A DNA stretch of 23,431 nucleotides from Tulasnella sp. 424 (Eukaryota > Basidiomycota > Agaricomycetes > Cantharellales > Tulasnellaceae), in contig WSUB01000325.1 of assembly GCA_019633425.1 (NCBI GenBank), positions 1 to 23,431 of the forward strand, read 5' to 3'. Of the stretch, positions 1 through 11,439 are shown one piece after another. The notes under the pieces are model-generated. The model was not told the origin of the DNA. It worked only from the letters and a program-made list of their open reading frames with translations, and did not search any database. Both the position numbers and the translations under genes were made by a program. Each line of letters opens with the position of its first letter. The stretch's first letter is position 1.

Positions 1-1079
1 TTATATAAGAAAAAAAAAAGATCACCCAAAGATAGAGAATTACAAAGCACCCTCCGCAGTAAAACACGGGGCTAAGGGGTGGGAAATCATGCGACGAAAC
101 ACGGAACACGCATTCAACCTCGACAAAACCCTCTCCTACTACGTAGAATCGGGGAAGGCTTATATAGCTCACACCTCGCAAGAGCATGATACCCCTGGGA
201 TGGCGTTGGGCTATAAGATTCTGGATTTGCGGGGCTTGCTGGAGCGAGATTTTACACTCTCTTCGTTGCAATTCAGCCCCGAGATGTCATATTATTGAAG
301 CTTGTGTGGTTGATTCGCACGAAGGGCGGTGGGGTGTGATAGTGAAGGAGCAACTCCGGCCATCCCCTTGGAGGTGCAAGAAACGGCGCAAATATGGCCC
401 ATGAGTCTGTGCACTCCCTACTAAAGGGTATCCCGGCACCACCTTGCCCCAGGAAGCCTTAGGAACATGGCGGAGCCAATGAAAAACTTGGAAAAGTTGT
501 TCAAAAGTGCCGCGGGACGCTGGAAACCTCGGCTTTAGAGCGGAGGGCTACGGACTTCGACGAGGGTTTCTTTCTTGGGCAGGTGGGGCCAAGGCGCCAA
601 TTTCGAGGGGGTGCACAGACTTATGCAAGTCATTGTAAGATTACCTGAACGTCCCTAAATCGAAACCCCCGATAGTCATTGAGCGACATTATCTGTTGGA
701 GTACCGAATCGGATTGGGACGTGGTCGCAGGAGGTAAGTAACCGTTGATCACCAACATTCCACCATTGAAGCGCTGTATCTGTCGTCTGACATCTTCCGC
801 ACATTAGTGGCCAAGCCATCCATGTGCAGAGGAGGGACACTATTTAGAGAAGATCGGCAATTTTCAACTCAACCACAGGACTCGATCATATCACGAGGCG
901 AGCCACCAAACATGTCTTTCAGGGCAGCAAACAGCAGGAGCTTTAGCCGCCCACACCGACCTCAAACGGCGGTTCCACCGCTTATCAGTGCACCGCCTCA
1001 TACTTCACTCACCACTCCTTCCCCAGCCCGCTCGACTCACAACAAGATCGAATAGACGAAACACTTAAACCTTTGTTCA
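1..1079. other. 5' flank of first kinase-TPR gene
   Basis: No supported gene. From about 160 the sequence is alignable with 13,500-14,217 upstream of the second kinase gene, including a shared CATATTATTGAAGCTTG string and the region before the start codon. About 240 bp (roughly 400-640) has no visible counterpart in the second copy, so one copy gained or lost sequence there. The first 160 bases are A-rich at the left edge and show nothing recognisable. Short reading frames here are not conserved between copies. Confidence 0.6.
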
Positions 1080-4000
1080 ATGCAGAAACGTGTCTTGCGG
1101 TTCCTCGAGCCACCTCGCAACCCTGAGGTTCGGATCCCGACGTCGGGGTCTCACACCCCCACGACGAATGAAAATATCGACCAAGGCCACATCTCCAACG
1201 GACATGAAGACGCTGTGCCTGAAGACGCCGAAGAATCAGTACCGAGGAAACAGTCTATAGTGTGTCTGAATTCTATCTATCGTTCTCAGGCGATCACGAC
1301 CGCTGACAAGAATACCACAGCGGGAACGACTGGATGGTCTTTCAAGCTTCAGGATTTCTCCCAGCGCAATAGTCTTTACATCTGATGGTGGAAGAGGTGG
1401 CAAGGCTGACGTGGCCAAAGCGACATTCAAAAGATACATGTGGAGCCGCAAAAAGGCTGTGGCGGTGAAAATGCCCCGACTCGGCGACGCGAGGACACGA
1501 CCAAAGGTTTCCAGGGTAGGAAGAATAATACCTATCGCTCGCTATATAGCACTCATGAATTTCACCTAGGAATTCGTCCATGAAGTAGAGGTGATGGCTG
1601 GGCTGTCTCATAAGAACATCGTCCGGTTGTTCGGGTTTGTAGAAGACCTCGAAAACAGAAAGGCCTGGATAGTTATGTCCTGGGAACCTAATGGAAATGT
1701 TAGCGAATTCCTTGCCACCGGAGAGTGGGAACTTCCGGAACGCGTTTCACTGGTACGCGAAACTCGTCTATGCAGGAGAACCAGGAAAAGCCAACCGCGG
1801 GTTTGTTCCAGATCCAGGATACATTCGAGGGTGTCAAGTACCTGCATACCCGCCGACCACCGATTTGCCACGGTGACCTTAAATCCGTCAGTTGGTCGAT
1901 CTACACTGATTTAGGGTCTGTTGTCTCACTGAACGTTGCCTTAGTTCAACATTCTAGTCAGCCCGGCCTATCGCGCAATCATTACCGACTTTGGATCGGC
2001 CCGTGCTATCACTGAGCCTGAGGAAGGGGCCACGGACGAAGGGATGGGCCGAGAGGTCCAAGAAAATGATCCGACCCCGGGCCAAGATTACCCCCAAATA
2101 CACGTTGGTGCCGCTGGGAATCAGTTAACCTTGACAGGGCCCGCGTGGTCCCTCCGGTGGGCGCCTCCTGAGGTTGTGAATGGGAAACATCCTCGTTTGT
2201 CGAGTGATATCTGGGCAGGCTGCTGGATATGCTGGGAGGTAGGTTCACCCGTAAATGTTCGGGATTCGAATTGTAATCGCTGAATCCCGTCAACTGACCC
2301 TTCCTAGGTCATAACCGACAAACTTCCTTTTGCCGAACTCGAGTCAGCGGGCGCTATAACATTGATGGTGATCAAAGGAGACGTTCCTTCGGCTCGCGAA
2401 GATGCTCAACTGGGGCAGATCGTCGGACTTTGTAACCTGATGAAGGATTGCTGGGCGTTCGATCCTAAAGCCCGACCTACCGTTGCTCAGTGCTGCGCTC
2501 AGCTAAGCCGGATCGTGAGTCCCCCACTGATTTCGATACAAACTTTATTAAAGTGTACCTCATTCAGCCGTCAATTCCCCCATCATCATTTGGGAAGCCT
2601 GCGGGTCCCGGGGCCTTGCCCGCCGGGCTGTTAGTGGCGTCGGCTTCTGTGCAACTCAGCCAGAATAACTATGAAAATGCTGCCTCGTTGTTTCAGCGAG
2701 CACTGGCTGTCGCGAGATCCTCAGGCCTCCGACTAGCGGCCGCAGACGCGCTGAATGGTTTGGGAAAGGTCTACCGTTTTCAATGCGATTACACCCAGGC
2801 CCGAGGGTCGTTCACCCAAGCGCAAGAAATATACACTCGCATCGGTCATGACCAGGGCCGAGCGAGCACGTTGGATGGCCTGGGAAGCATCTACCGTCTT
2901 CGATCCAGATACATCCAGGCCGAAGAGTCGTTCACCCAAGCGCAAGAAATATACACTCGCATCGGTGATGACCACGGCCGAGCGAACGCGTTGGTTGGCC
3001 TGGGACACGTCTACGGTCTTCGATCCAGATACATCCAGGCCGAAGAGTCGTTCACCCAAGCGCAAGAAATATACACTCGCATCGGTGATGACCACGGCCG
3101 AGCGAACGCGTTGGTTGGCCTGGGACACGTCTACGGTCTTCGATCCAGATACATCCAGGCCGAAGAGTCGTTCACCCAAGCGCAAGAAATATACACTCGC
3201 ATCGGTGATGACCACGGCCGAGCGAACGCGTTGGTTGGCCTGGGACACGTCTACGGTCTTCGATCCAGATACATCCAGGCCGAAGAGTCGTTCACCCAAG
3301 CGCAAGAAATATACACTCGCATCGGTGATGACCAGGGCCGAGCGAACGCGTTGAATGGCCTGGGAAATGCCTACCGTTTTCAGTCCAAATACACCCAGGC
3401 CGAAGAGTCGTTAATCCACGCACAAGAAATATACACTCGCATCGGTGATGGCCAGGGCCGAGCGAGCACGTTGAATGGCCTGGGAAACCTGTACCGTCTT
3501 CAATCCAAATACACGCAGGCCGAAGAGTCGTTGATCCAAGCGCAAGAAATATACACCGGCATCGGTGATGACCACGGCCGAGCGAGTACGTTGGATCGCC
3601 TGGGAGACGTCTCCCGTCTTCAATCCAAATACACCCGGGCCGAAGAGTTGTACACCCAAGCGCAAGGAATATACACTCGCATGGGTGATGACCAGGGCCG
3701 AGCGAACACGTTGAATGGCCTGGGAAACATCTACCGCCTTCAATCTAAATGCACCCAGGCCGAAGAGTGGCTGTTCCGAGCGCAAATAATTTCCAGTCGC
3801 ATCGGTGATGACCACGGCCAAGCGAGCGCGTTGGATGGCCTGGGGAACGTCTACCGTCTTCAATCCAAATACACCCAGGCCGAGGAGTCGTTCGTCCAAG
3901 GACAAGAAATATACACTCGCATCGGTTCAGACCACGGCCGAGCGAACACGTTGAATGGCCTGGGAAACGTTTACCGTTTGCAATCCAAATACACCCAAGC

Positions 4001-7000
4001 CGTAGAGTCATTCACCCAAGCGAACGAGATATACACTCTCATCGGTGATGACCATGGTCGAGCGAGCACGTTACATGGTCTGGGAACCGTCTATCGTCTT
4101 CAATCCAAGTATACCCAAGCCGAGGAGTCGTTCGTTCGAGGACAAGAAATATACACTCGCATCGGTTCAGAGCACGGCCGAGCGGACACGTTGAATGGCC
4201 TGGGAAACGTTTACCGTTTGCAATCCAAATGCACCCAGGCCGTAGAGTCGTTCACTCAAGCGAAGAAGATATACACTCGCATCGGTGATGACCACGGCCA
4301 AGCGAGCGCGTTGGATGGCCTGGGGGACGTCTACCGTCTTCAATCCAAGTACACCCAGGCCGAGGAGTCGTTTGTCGAAGGACGAAAAATATACACTCGC
4401 ATCGGTTCAGACCACGGCCGAGCGAACACGTTGAATGGCCTGGGAAACGTCTACCGCCTTCTTCAATCCAAATACGCCCAGGCCAAGGAGTCATTCATCG
4501 AAGCACGCACAATATACACTCGCATCGGTTCAGACCAGGGCCGAGCGAACACGCTGGATGGCCTGGGAAACGTCTACCGTCTTCAATCCAAATACACCCA
4601 GGCCGAAAAGTCGTTCACCCAAGCGCAAATAATATACACTCGCATCGGTTCAGACCACGGCCGAGCGGACACGTTGAATGGCCTGGGAGACGTCTACCGC
4701 CTTCAATCCAAATACACCCAGGCCAAAGAGTCGTACACCCAAGCGCAAGAAATATACACTCGCATCGGTTCAGACCAGGGCGGAGCGAACACGTTGAATG
4801 GCCTTGGAAACGTTTACCGCTTTCAATCCAAATACACCCAGGCCGAAGAGTCGTTCACCCAAGCGCAAATAATATACACTCGCATCGGCGATGACCGCGG
4901 TCGAGCGAGCACGTTGGATGGCCTGGGATCCGTCTACCGCCTTCAAGCCAAATACACCCAGGCGGAAGAGTCGTTCACCCAAGCGCGAGAAATATACACC
5001 GGCGTCGATGATGACTACGAACGAGCGAACACGTTGAATGGCCTGGGAGACGTCTACCGTCTTCAATCCAAATACACCCAGGCCAAAGAGTCGTTCACCC
5101 GAGCACACAGAATCTACACTCGCATCGGTAATGACATGGGCCGAGCGAACACGTTGGATGACCTGGCAGCCGTCTACCGCCTTCAATCCAAATACACCCA
5201 GGCCGAAGAGTCCTTCACCCAAGCGCAAGAAATATACACTCGCCTCGGTTCAGACCACGGCCGAGCGAACACGTTGCATGGCCTGGGAGACGTCTATCGC
5301 CTTCAATCCAAATACACCCAAGCCGAAGAGTCGTTCACCCAAGCGCAAGAAATATACACTCGCCTCAGTTCAGACCACGGCCGAGCGAACACGTTGAATG
5401 GCCTGGGAGACGTCTACCGCCTTCAATCTAAATTCACCCAAGCCGAAGAGTCGTTCACCCAAGCGCAAGAAATATACACTCACCTTGGCCATGCTCTGGG
5501 CCGAGCGAGCACGTTGTGTGGCCTGGGAGACGTCCACCGCCTTCAATCCAAATACACCCAGGCAGAGGAGTCATTCACCGAAGCGCAAGAAATATACACT
5601 CGCCTCGGCTCAGACCACGGCCGAGCGAACGCGTTGAATGGCCTGGGAGACGTCTACCGCCTTCAAGCCCGATACACTCAAGCCGAAAGGTCGTTCATCC
5701 AAGCGCAAGAAATATACACTCGCATCGGGAATGACCAGGGCGAGGCGAGCACGTTGGATGGCCTGGGGACCGTCTACCGTCATCAATGCAAATACACCCA
5801 GGCCGAAAAGTCGTACACCCAAGCGCAAGAAATATACACTCGCATCGGGCACGACCAGGGCCGAGCGAGCACATTGGATGGCCTGGGAAACGTCTACCGT
5901 CTTCAATCCAAATACGCCCAGGCCGAAGAGTCGTTCATCCAAGCACAAGAAATATACACTCGCCTCGGTGATGACCTGGGTCAAGCGACCACGTTGGATA
6001 GCCTGGGAACCATCTACCGTCTTCGATCCAAATACACCGAGGCCGGAGAGTCGTATACTCAAGCACAGGAACTATACACTCGCATCGGGAATGACCAGGG
6101 CGAGGCGAGCACGTTGGATGGCCTGGGGACCGTCTACCGCCTTCAATCCAAATACACCCAGGCCGAAGAGTCGTTCACCCAAGCGCACAGAATATACGCT
6201 GGCCTCGGGAATGACCACGGCCGAGCGAACACGTTGAATGGCCTGGGAAGCGTCTACCGCCTTCAATCCAAACACACCCAGGCCGAAGAGTCGTACATCC
6301 AAGCGCAAGAAATATACACTCGCATCGGGGATGACCAGGGCCGAGCGGGCACGTTGGATGGCTTGGGAACCGTCTACCGCCTTCAATCCAAATACACCCA
6401 GACCGAAGAGTCGTACATTCAAGCGCAAGAAATATACACTTGCCTCGGTAATGACCTTGGCCGAGCGAACATGCTGGATGGCCTGGGAAGCGTCTACCGC
6501 CTTCAATCCAAATACACCCAGGCCGAAGAGTCGTACACCAGAGCGCAAAGAATATACACTCACTTCAGAAATGACCTTGGCCGAGCGAACACATTCTATG
6601 GCCTGGGAGACGTCTACCGCCTTCAATCCAAATACACCCAGGCCGAAGAGTCGTTCAACCAAGCGCAAGGAATATACACTCGCATCGGGAATGACCAGGG
6701 CGAAGCGAGCACGTTGGATGGCCTGGGGACCGTTTACCGCCTTCAATCCAAATACTCCCAGGCCGAAGAGTCGTACACCAGAGCGCAAAGAATATACACT
6801 CGCCTCGGTCATGACCTGGGCCGAGCGAGCACGGTGTATGGCCTAGGACACGTCTACCGCCTTCAATCCAAATACACCCAGGCCGAAGAGTCCTTCACCC
6901 AAGCGCAAAGCATATACACTCGCCTCGGTAATGACCACGGCCGAGCGAACTCGTTGGATGGCCTGGGAACCGTCTACCGCCTTCATTCCAAACACACCCA

Positions 7001-7427
7001 GGCCAAAGAGTCGTTCACCCAAGCGCAAGAAATATACAGTCGCATCGGGAATGACCACGGCCTAGCGAGCACGTTGGATGGCCTGGGAACCATCTACCGT
7101 CTTCAATCCGAATACACCCAAGCCGAAGAGTTGTTCACCCAAGCGCAAGAGATATACACTCGCATCGGGAATGACTACGGCCGAGCGAGCACGTTGGATG
7201 GCCTGGGAACCGTCTACCGTGAACAATCCAAATACACCCAGGCCGAAGAGTCGCTCACCCAAGCGCAAGAAATATACACCCGCATCGGTAATGACCACGG
7301 CCGAGCGAACACGTTGGATGGCCTGGGAACGATCTACCGCCTTCAATCCAAATACACCCAGGCCGAAAAGTCGTGCACCCAAGCGCAAGAAATATACACT
7401 CGTCTAGGCCATGACGTGGGCCGGTGA
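1080..7427 (+). CDS. Protein kinase-TPR array fusion protein (copy A, 39 TPRs)
   Basis: Spliced model with seven exons: 1080-1259, 1321-1515, 1570-1752, 1812-1886, 1945-2238, 2308-2514 and 2568-7427. Every exon is a whole number of codons and has no stop; the product is 1,997 aa. The ATG at 1080 follows an in-frame TAG at 1053 and aligns with the start of copy B. Residues about 61-378 are a TKL-like kinase: Gly-rich loop near 83-87, VAVK lysine 110, a helix C-type EFVHE at 126-130, HGDLKSFN with Asp208 and Asn213, DFG at 226-228, APPE ending near 287, SSDIW and a CW...ARP end. The DFG-to-PE segment is long (about 62 residues). A Pro/Gly-rich linker and one degenerate TPR-like segment lead to 39 repeats of 40 aa (437-1997). 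No signal peptide, membrane segment or nucleotide-binding domain is visible. Probably a cytosolic Ser/Thr kinase with a protein-binding scaffold; the partner is unknown. Confidence 0.85.
2742..7424 (+). repeat. 120-bp coding tandem repeat, 39 TPR units
   Basis: Thirty-nine consecutive 120-bp units, each encoding a 40-residue TPR with a core such as LGNVYRLQSKYTQAEESF. Using standard TPR numbering with Ala1, the canonical Leu7, Gly8, Tyr11, Ala20, Phe/Tyr24 and Ala27 are present in nearly all units. The only length change is one extra codon near 4459 (YRLLQ instead of YRLQ). The array ends exactly at a repeat boundary and the stop codon follows at once. Units 2-4 are identical at DNA level over 2941-3300. 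Confidence 0.95.
3822..4544 (+). repeat. 240-bp dimeric higher-order repeat inside TPR array A
   Basis: Three successive pairs of TPR units alternate between two subtypes. One has a second helix of the type EESFV(Q/R/E)G(Q/R) followed by an IGS(D/E)HG loop. The other has a second helix of the type VESFTQA(N/K) followed by an IGDDHG loop. Pairs lie at about 3822-4061, 4062-4301 and 4302-4544; the last pair departs in its second unit. This points to amplification of a two-unit block. Confidence 0.75.
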
Positions 7428-8354
7428 GGATTGCCAGTAATGACACAGATGACACATCCCAACGGCAAACTGTTGCGTCACGGGAGCAAAACCCATCTAT
7501 AACATGACATCTGTACACCCTTACTACACTGTTACATAACCTCCCATGTGTGATGCTTTCGAAGTGATGGCTTGTTCATTTCAATATATTCGCTAGAATA
7601 GTCAAGCGTCCCCAGAATCCTGCCTCTCTGCCACATCGTGTGGATCATACTTGTTCGTTTTGGTACGATGGATTAGGACAGATTCGAACCCACTCGGACA
7701 TTCAGGACCACGTGGCCTCTTTATAACGAATCCATGACAAGGTCGAACAGGATATTTCACCTCTCTGTTTGCCTCTTCAGACTGTAGCCTTGCGAACCAT
7801 CATTCGATGCGCGGTAGTTTCAGGATATCTCCTATATATAGACGCCCCGTTGTAGTATCCAAAGGCATTTCACATACATAAAATGCGCAAAAGCAGGTTC
7901 CTCGTTGCATCTGGCTAGGCCCTTGCTATCCGAATTTACCAGTTTCAATCCGTTCATTTCCAACACTCGTTCGCTTGGCCCTGCGAGCTTTACTCATGGG
8001 CTACCTTTTCCGAGAAATAAAGTGGTATTGGGAGCGGAACTGGACATGGAATAAATAGAAACAGAGAAAGCGAAACGAAGGTACGTGAGGCGTAGCCAAC
8101 GCTGGGTTTTAGGGTACTATGATATAACAGCGAGGGGTCAGAAGCACAGCGCAGAACAGCCTTCAACAAGTGACCTATTCGGAGACGGGAGAGAAGCACG
8201 GGAAATGGCAGCAAACAGGCGACCTCTATGTGGGCGTAATCAATGTCAGTAATGGTCAAGACAATCGTTGATGGATGAGAGGAGGGGGAGCGAGCTACCC
8301 TTCCTGACTATCTCAGGTGGGGCTCCTTTCATCAACATTTTCAAAAGCCTTTAC
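7428..8354. other. 3' flank of kinase-TPR copy A
   Basis: No supported gene. The stretch 7,495-7,720 is alignable with 19,165-19,395 and 7,725-8,085 with 20,075-20,455, so it belongs to the duplicated unit. It includes the empty site of the element inserted in copy B (near 7,721, CTTTATAACG). The segment 8,085-8,354 has no counterpart in unit 2, where a deletion removes it. A minus-strand reading frame at 7,990-8,259 has no recognisable features. Confidence 0.6.
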
Positions 8355-9760
8355 CTAGGCAGAGCCTTGAGCGGGGCGAGCGGAGGCGTCCTTGAGTGCA
8401 AGGAGCTGCTTCGAACGGAACGCCTCGCAATGTATCTGGGCAGTGGTTTCAATAAGGTCCTGAAGGTGGGTCCTGGACATGGAAAGGTGATCAGATCATC
8501 CTGGCAAACTAATTGCTGGTAGGAACACAAATCATACCTCGTCAGGAAGTTCCTCAGGTGAACGAACTCGCAGTGTGTTTCGTCCTCCACGTTGATGACG
8601 CCCCACTTGTTCTTTCGGCCACGGACGGGCTTGCCATCGATGAGAACATTACGTTCAGAACCAACAACTGCAAAAGGAATGATATTCTGCAACTGGTGTT
8701 AGCAGGCATCCCCGTTCTCAAACGAATACGTCACTCACTCGGATAGTCTCGTTCAACGCAAGTTCCTCTGGGTCATTCTCATCAGTGTCCAAGGGGTATA
8801 GGCGAGTGTTGTTATATTTCATCTCCGTCCGGATGTTGTTCTTGAACACTTTCGTTCCTCCAGAGTGAGGGAGTCGGCCTTGGCGAAATGGGCACGACGT
8901 TGACGACTTCGCACAGCTTCTTCATGACAATAATGTCGATAGACCTCAGGGAGGGTTCGGTGGGGTTGATGAAGAAAAGGCAGCAGTGGATGCGAGTGTC
9001 CTGGATGTGCTTGTCACGCATGGCAGTCAACTCCTTCCAGAGGTATGCAGATGCTGGTACTGTTCGCAGTGAAGCCGGGGTCAGACCGCTGGAGATAATC
9101 AAGTAGGATTTACTCTGACCTTGATATACTTGATGATCGTATCCCAGCAACCTTCGTTGCTGATTTGATCGCCGTACCCGGGGGTATCAACGATGTTCGG
9201 TCTCAGTCTGACACCATTTTCAACAACGACTGCGAAGACAAAAGGCCATTTAGTGCCATGGATCAGAGAAAGACGCTTCGAATGGGAGAGAGACACGAGA
9301 AAGGCGTTCAATTCACCGGCAGACGATGAGGAAAAGGGGTAGCAAAAATGGCGGCAAAATGGGGAAAGGCAACACACCATGCGATACAGCCTGAATCTCC
9401 GTCGTTTGTCTGACCGGCTCATCATACTCAAAACGACCCTTGGAATCGATAAGATGAGAAGCAAAGGTGGTGTGGATAGTGGCGCCCCTTTCCAAGTCCT
9501 GTCTGTCCGACGACGGCTACGTTGAACTGGAAGCCGCGCTTCAACGGCTTGTACTCAATTTGACGAGTGATGGAGTCGAAGCCGCCATAAGGCGGTGGAC
9601 GGATTTCATTAACAGCAGCGGTGGCTATGGTAAAGAACAAGTAAAGGGACGGTGGCATGGACGAGGCAGAAGGAGTGGAAGACGTCGATGCGTCGTTGGT
9701 CACCTCGTGGAATTCCGGAACGACGCTTACATAACTTACCTCTGTGCCTGCAGGCACCAC
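8355..9760 (-). pseudogene. CDC10: Cdc10-type septin pseudogene, copy A
   Basis: Septins are GTP-binding filament proteins of the bud neck and septum; this one best fits the fungal Cdc10 group (YGGFDSITRQIE, FASHLIDSKGR, YLWKELTAMRDKHIQDTR, IPFAVVGSERN). Exons in transcription order are about 9740-9760, 9378-9624, 9120-9229, 8739 to about 9050, 8538-8686 and 8355-8472. They are separated by GT...AG introns and end in TAG at 8355-8357. The DTPG switch II motif, the WGVINVE septin-unique element and the C-terminal THLQDLIETTAQIH are visible. Lesions are one extra base in the P-loop (GLGK then GG, about 9,485-9,493), single-base deletions near 8,884-8,889 (before AKADSLTLEE) and 8,851-8,856, and no convincing ATG in exon 1. 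It cannot encode a full septin as it stands. Confidence 0.85.
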
Positions 9761-10550
9761 TTGGCCTCAATGTCCTCGCTTCCCCTCCCCGCCTCTCGAG
9801 CCCCCCGCCTTCTTCGTCAGCGGACCTTTTATGTATATTTATTTGGGTGATGTTGTTGTACTGGGATTGCGCCTTTGTTCTCCTGTGTGTGAATATGACC
9901 ATTGTTCCTCAGCGGTTTGGCCTTACTGTAATTACTCGGTTATTCCTCTTTCCTCAAACTCCCCTTTCATCGATCTACACTCCGTCTCTGTCTCCTCTGC
10001 TAATCCGAGTCCACTTGACATTTGGAGGTATATTTACGCCGCTTCCATGACCCATCCATCCCACCTCACCGCTTCATTCACACACTCTTTCCCTTCCACT
10101 GTAACTTCCGTCCAAACATATACCCATAGAATCATGGTCAACCTTAGCGGGATTCGGGACGTGGGGCTGCAGCAGACACCGGAGCGAAGCGTAAGAAAAG
10201 TCAAATGAAAGTTGGGATTCGCTGGTTGTTCGTTTTCGTGGCCAACCATCTCCATCTTTTCAACGACTGGCAACGTCTCCGCGCAGAAATCCTAAGGCTG
10301 GCGGCGATTGACACGGTGTGGGGTGCCATATGTGTCACGACCGCCGATTCTGATTGCCGACCTCCGATCGACGACCACTATCGACAACCACACTCAACGA
10401 AAACTTTCAATGGTGCAGAAAGTGGTATACATGTGTACGCGTTGATATTATACTGTAACAAGTGCGAAGACAGTAGCAGCCCCGGCATTGGTATCCCGAG
10501 GGCTCCTAATGTATTCATGGAGTATATCGGAATGGTCCAACAACATCAGA
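9761..10550. other. Upstream flank of septin relic A
   Basis: No supported gene. From 9,761 to about 10,310 the sequence is alignable with about 21,566-22,095 upstream of septin relic B and is pyrimidine-rich, consistent with a former septin promoter and 5' UTR on the minus strand. The part from about 10,320 to 10,550 has no match in unit 2 and I recognise nothing in it. Confidence 0.5.
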
Positions 10551-11375
10551 ATGTCCCTAAATCGAAACCTGTGATGGACATTCAGTGGCGAAAATATTTG
10601 GGGTCGCAATGACGAAATTAATTTAGAAGCCTTTGTATGTGAACATGTTTGCACGGGGACAGGCAGCGCCACCTGGCATTCCATCCAACATTCGGGCCAC
10701 CACAAAGTGCTGTGCACATGCCCATGTCGCCAAGTCCTGCTATCCCCCGCAAAGATTAGGAATCAGGTCATGCATACGCAGAAAAGGGATCACTGTTTGG
10801 AGAAGATTCGCACCGCAATTCAACTCAACAACACGATATGACGAGGCACGCTACCAAAAATGCCTCTAAGCATGGGACCCAGCGAGGCTCACAAAGCTTC
10901 GCTCACTCACATGGGCATTACGCTAACTCAGCATTCTTCTCAACCGCTCGTCTGTGCACCACCTTCTAGTACCGTATACTCACTGTTCCTGCCCCAGCCC
11001 GCTCGACTCGCAACAACTTCCACCCCTGCCCCTCTTCTCCAACCGATTTCAGCCAAATATACGACACAGCTCAAATATCTGTTCAGCGCAGACACTTATT
11101 TCGTGCTTCCTCGAGCCATCACCCAACCTCGGGGTTCGGATGCCCACTTTGAGCTCTCACAACCCCACGATGAATGGAAATATTGACCAAGAACGTGTTC
11201 TAGACGGACATGAAGACGCTTTACCTGAAATTACTGGAGTATCAGCATCGAGGAAACAGTCTGTAGTGGGTGGTATCTATCGTTCCCAGGTGATCACGAC
11301 CACTGAATCGAACGCCGCAGCGGGAAAGACCTGGATGGTCTTTCAAGCTCCAGGCTTTCTCTCATTGGTCTTACG
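10551..11375 (+). pseudogene. Third, truncated 5' copy of the kinase-TPR gene
   Basis: This stretch aligns with the 5' flank, exon 1, intron 1 and first bases of exon 2 of both full kinase-TPR genes. The flank match begins at a shared GTCCCTAAATCGAAACC string. The exon 1 equivalent reads NIDQ...DGHEDALPE...SRKQSV in the same frame, with in-frame indels relative to the others. The start codon position reads GCG (about 11,086). Intron 1 (11,266-11,320, 55 nt) keeps GT...AG ends. One extra base soon after it shifts the frame, and similarity stops near 11,375, before the Gly-rich loop. No kinase or TPR region follows, so it is non-functional. Confidence 0.75.
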
Positions 11376-11439
11376 CACTTAACGGAAACAATTAAGAGGC
11401 TATTGAGAGTGCCGGGTGCTGTAGCTAACGCGCTTGGTG

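Noticed and set aside
2941..3300. Possible CRISPR-like or satellite array
   Set aside because: Repeats are contiguous without spacers and encode the TPR consensus in frame with the kinase; the genome is eukaryotic.
2733..7518. Many long open frames on the minus strand and in the other plus frames across TPR array A
   Set aside because: The 120-bp unit is a multiple of three and the units are near identical, so a frame that is open in one unit is open in many. These frames lack independent constraint and end wherever a unit happens to carry the stop-forming variant (for example TTGAATGG).
7990..8259. Minus-strand 89-aa frame rich in Leu/Phe/Pro
   Set aside because: No recognisable domain; its first part lies in sequence whose unit 2 counterpart does not keep the frame, and the rest is deleted there.
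8888..9106. Plus-strand frames over the septin relics (also 20,654-21,166)
   Set aside because: They are antisense to recognisable septin exons and have no family signature.
9744..10208. Plus-strand 154-aa frame upstream of septin relic A
   Set aside because: It has Ser/Thr/Pro-rich low complexity and lies in pyrimidine-rich flank; the matching region of unit 2 (21,571-22,095) does not keep it open.
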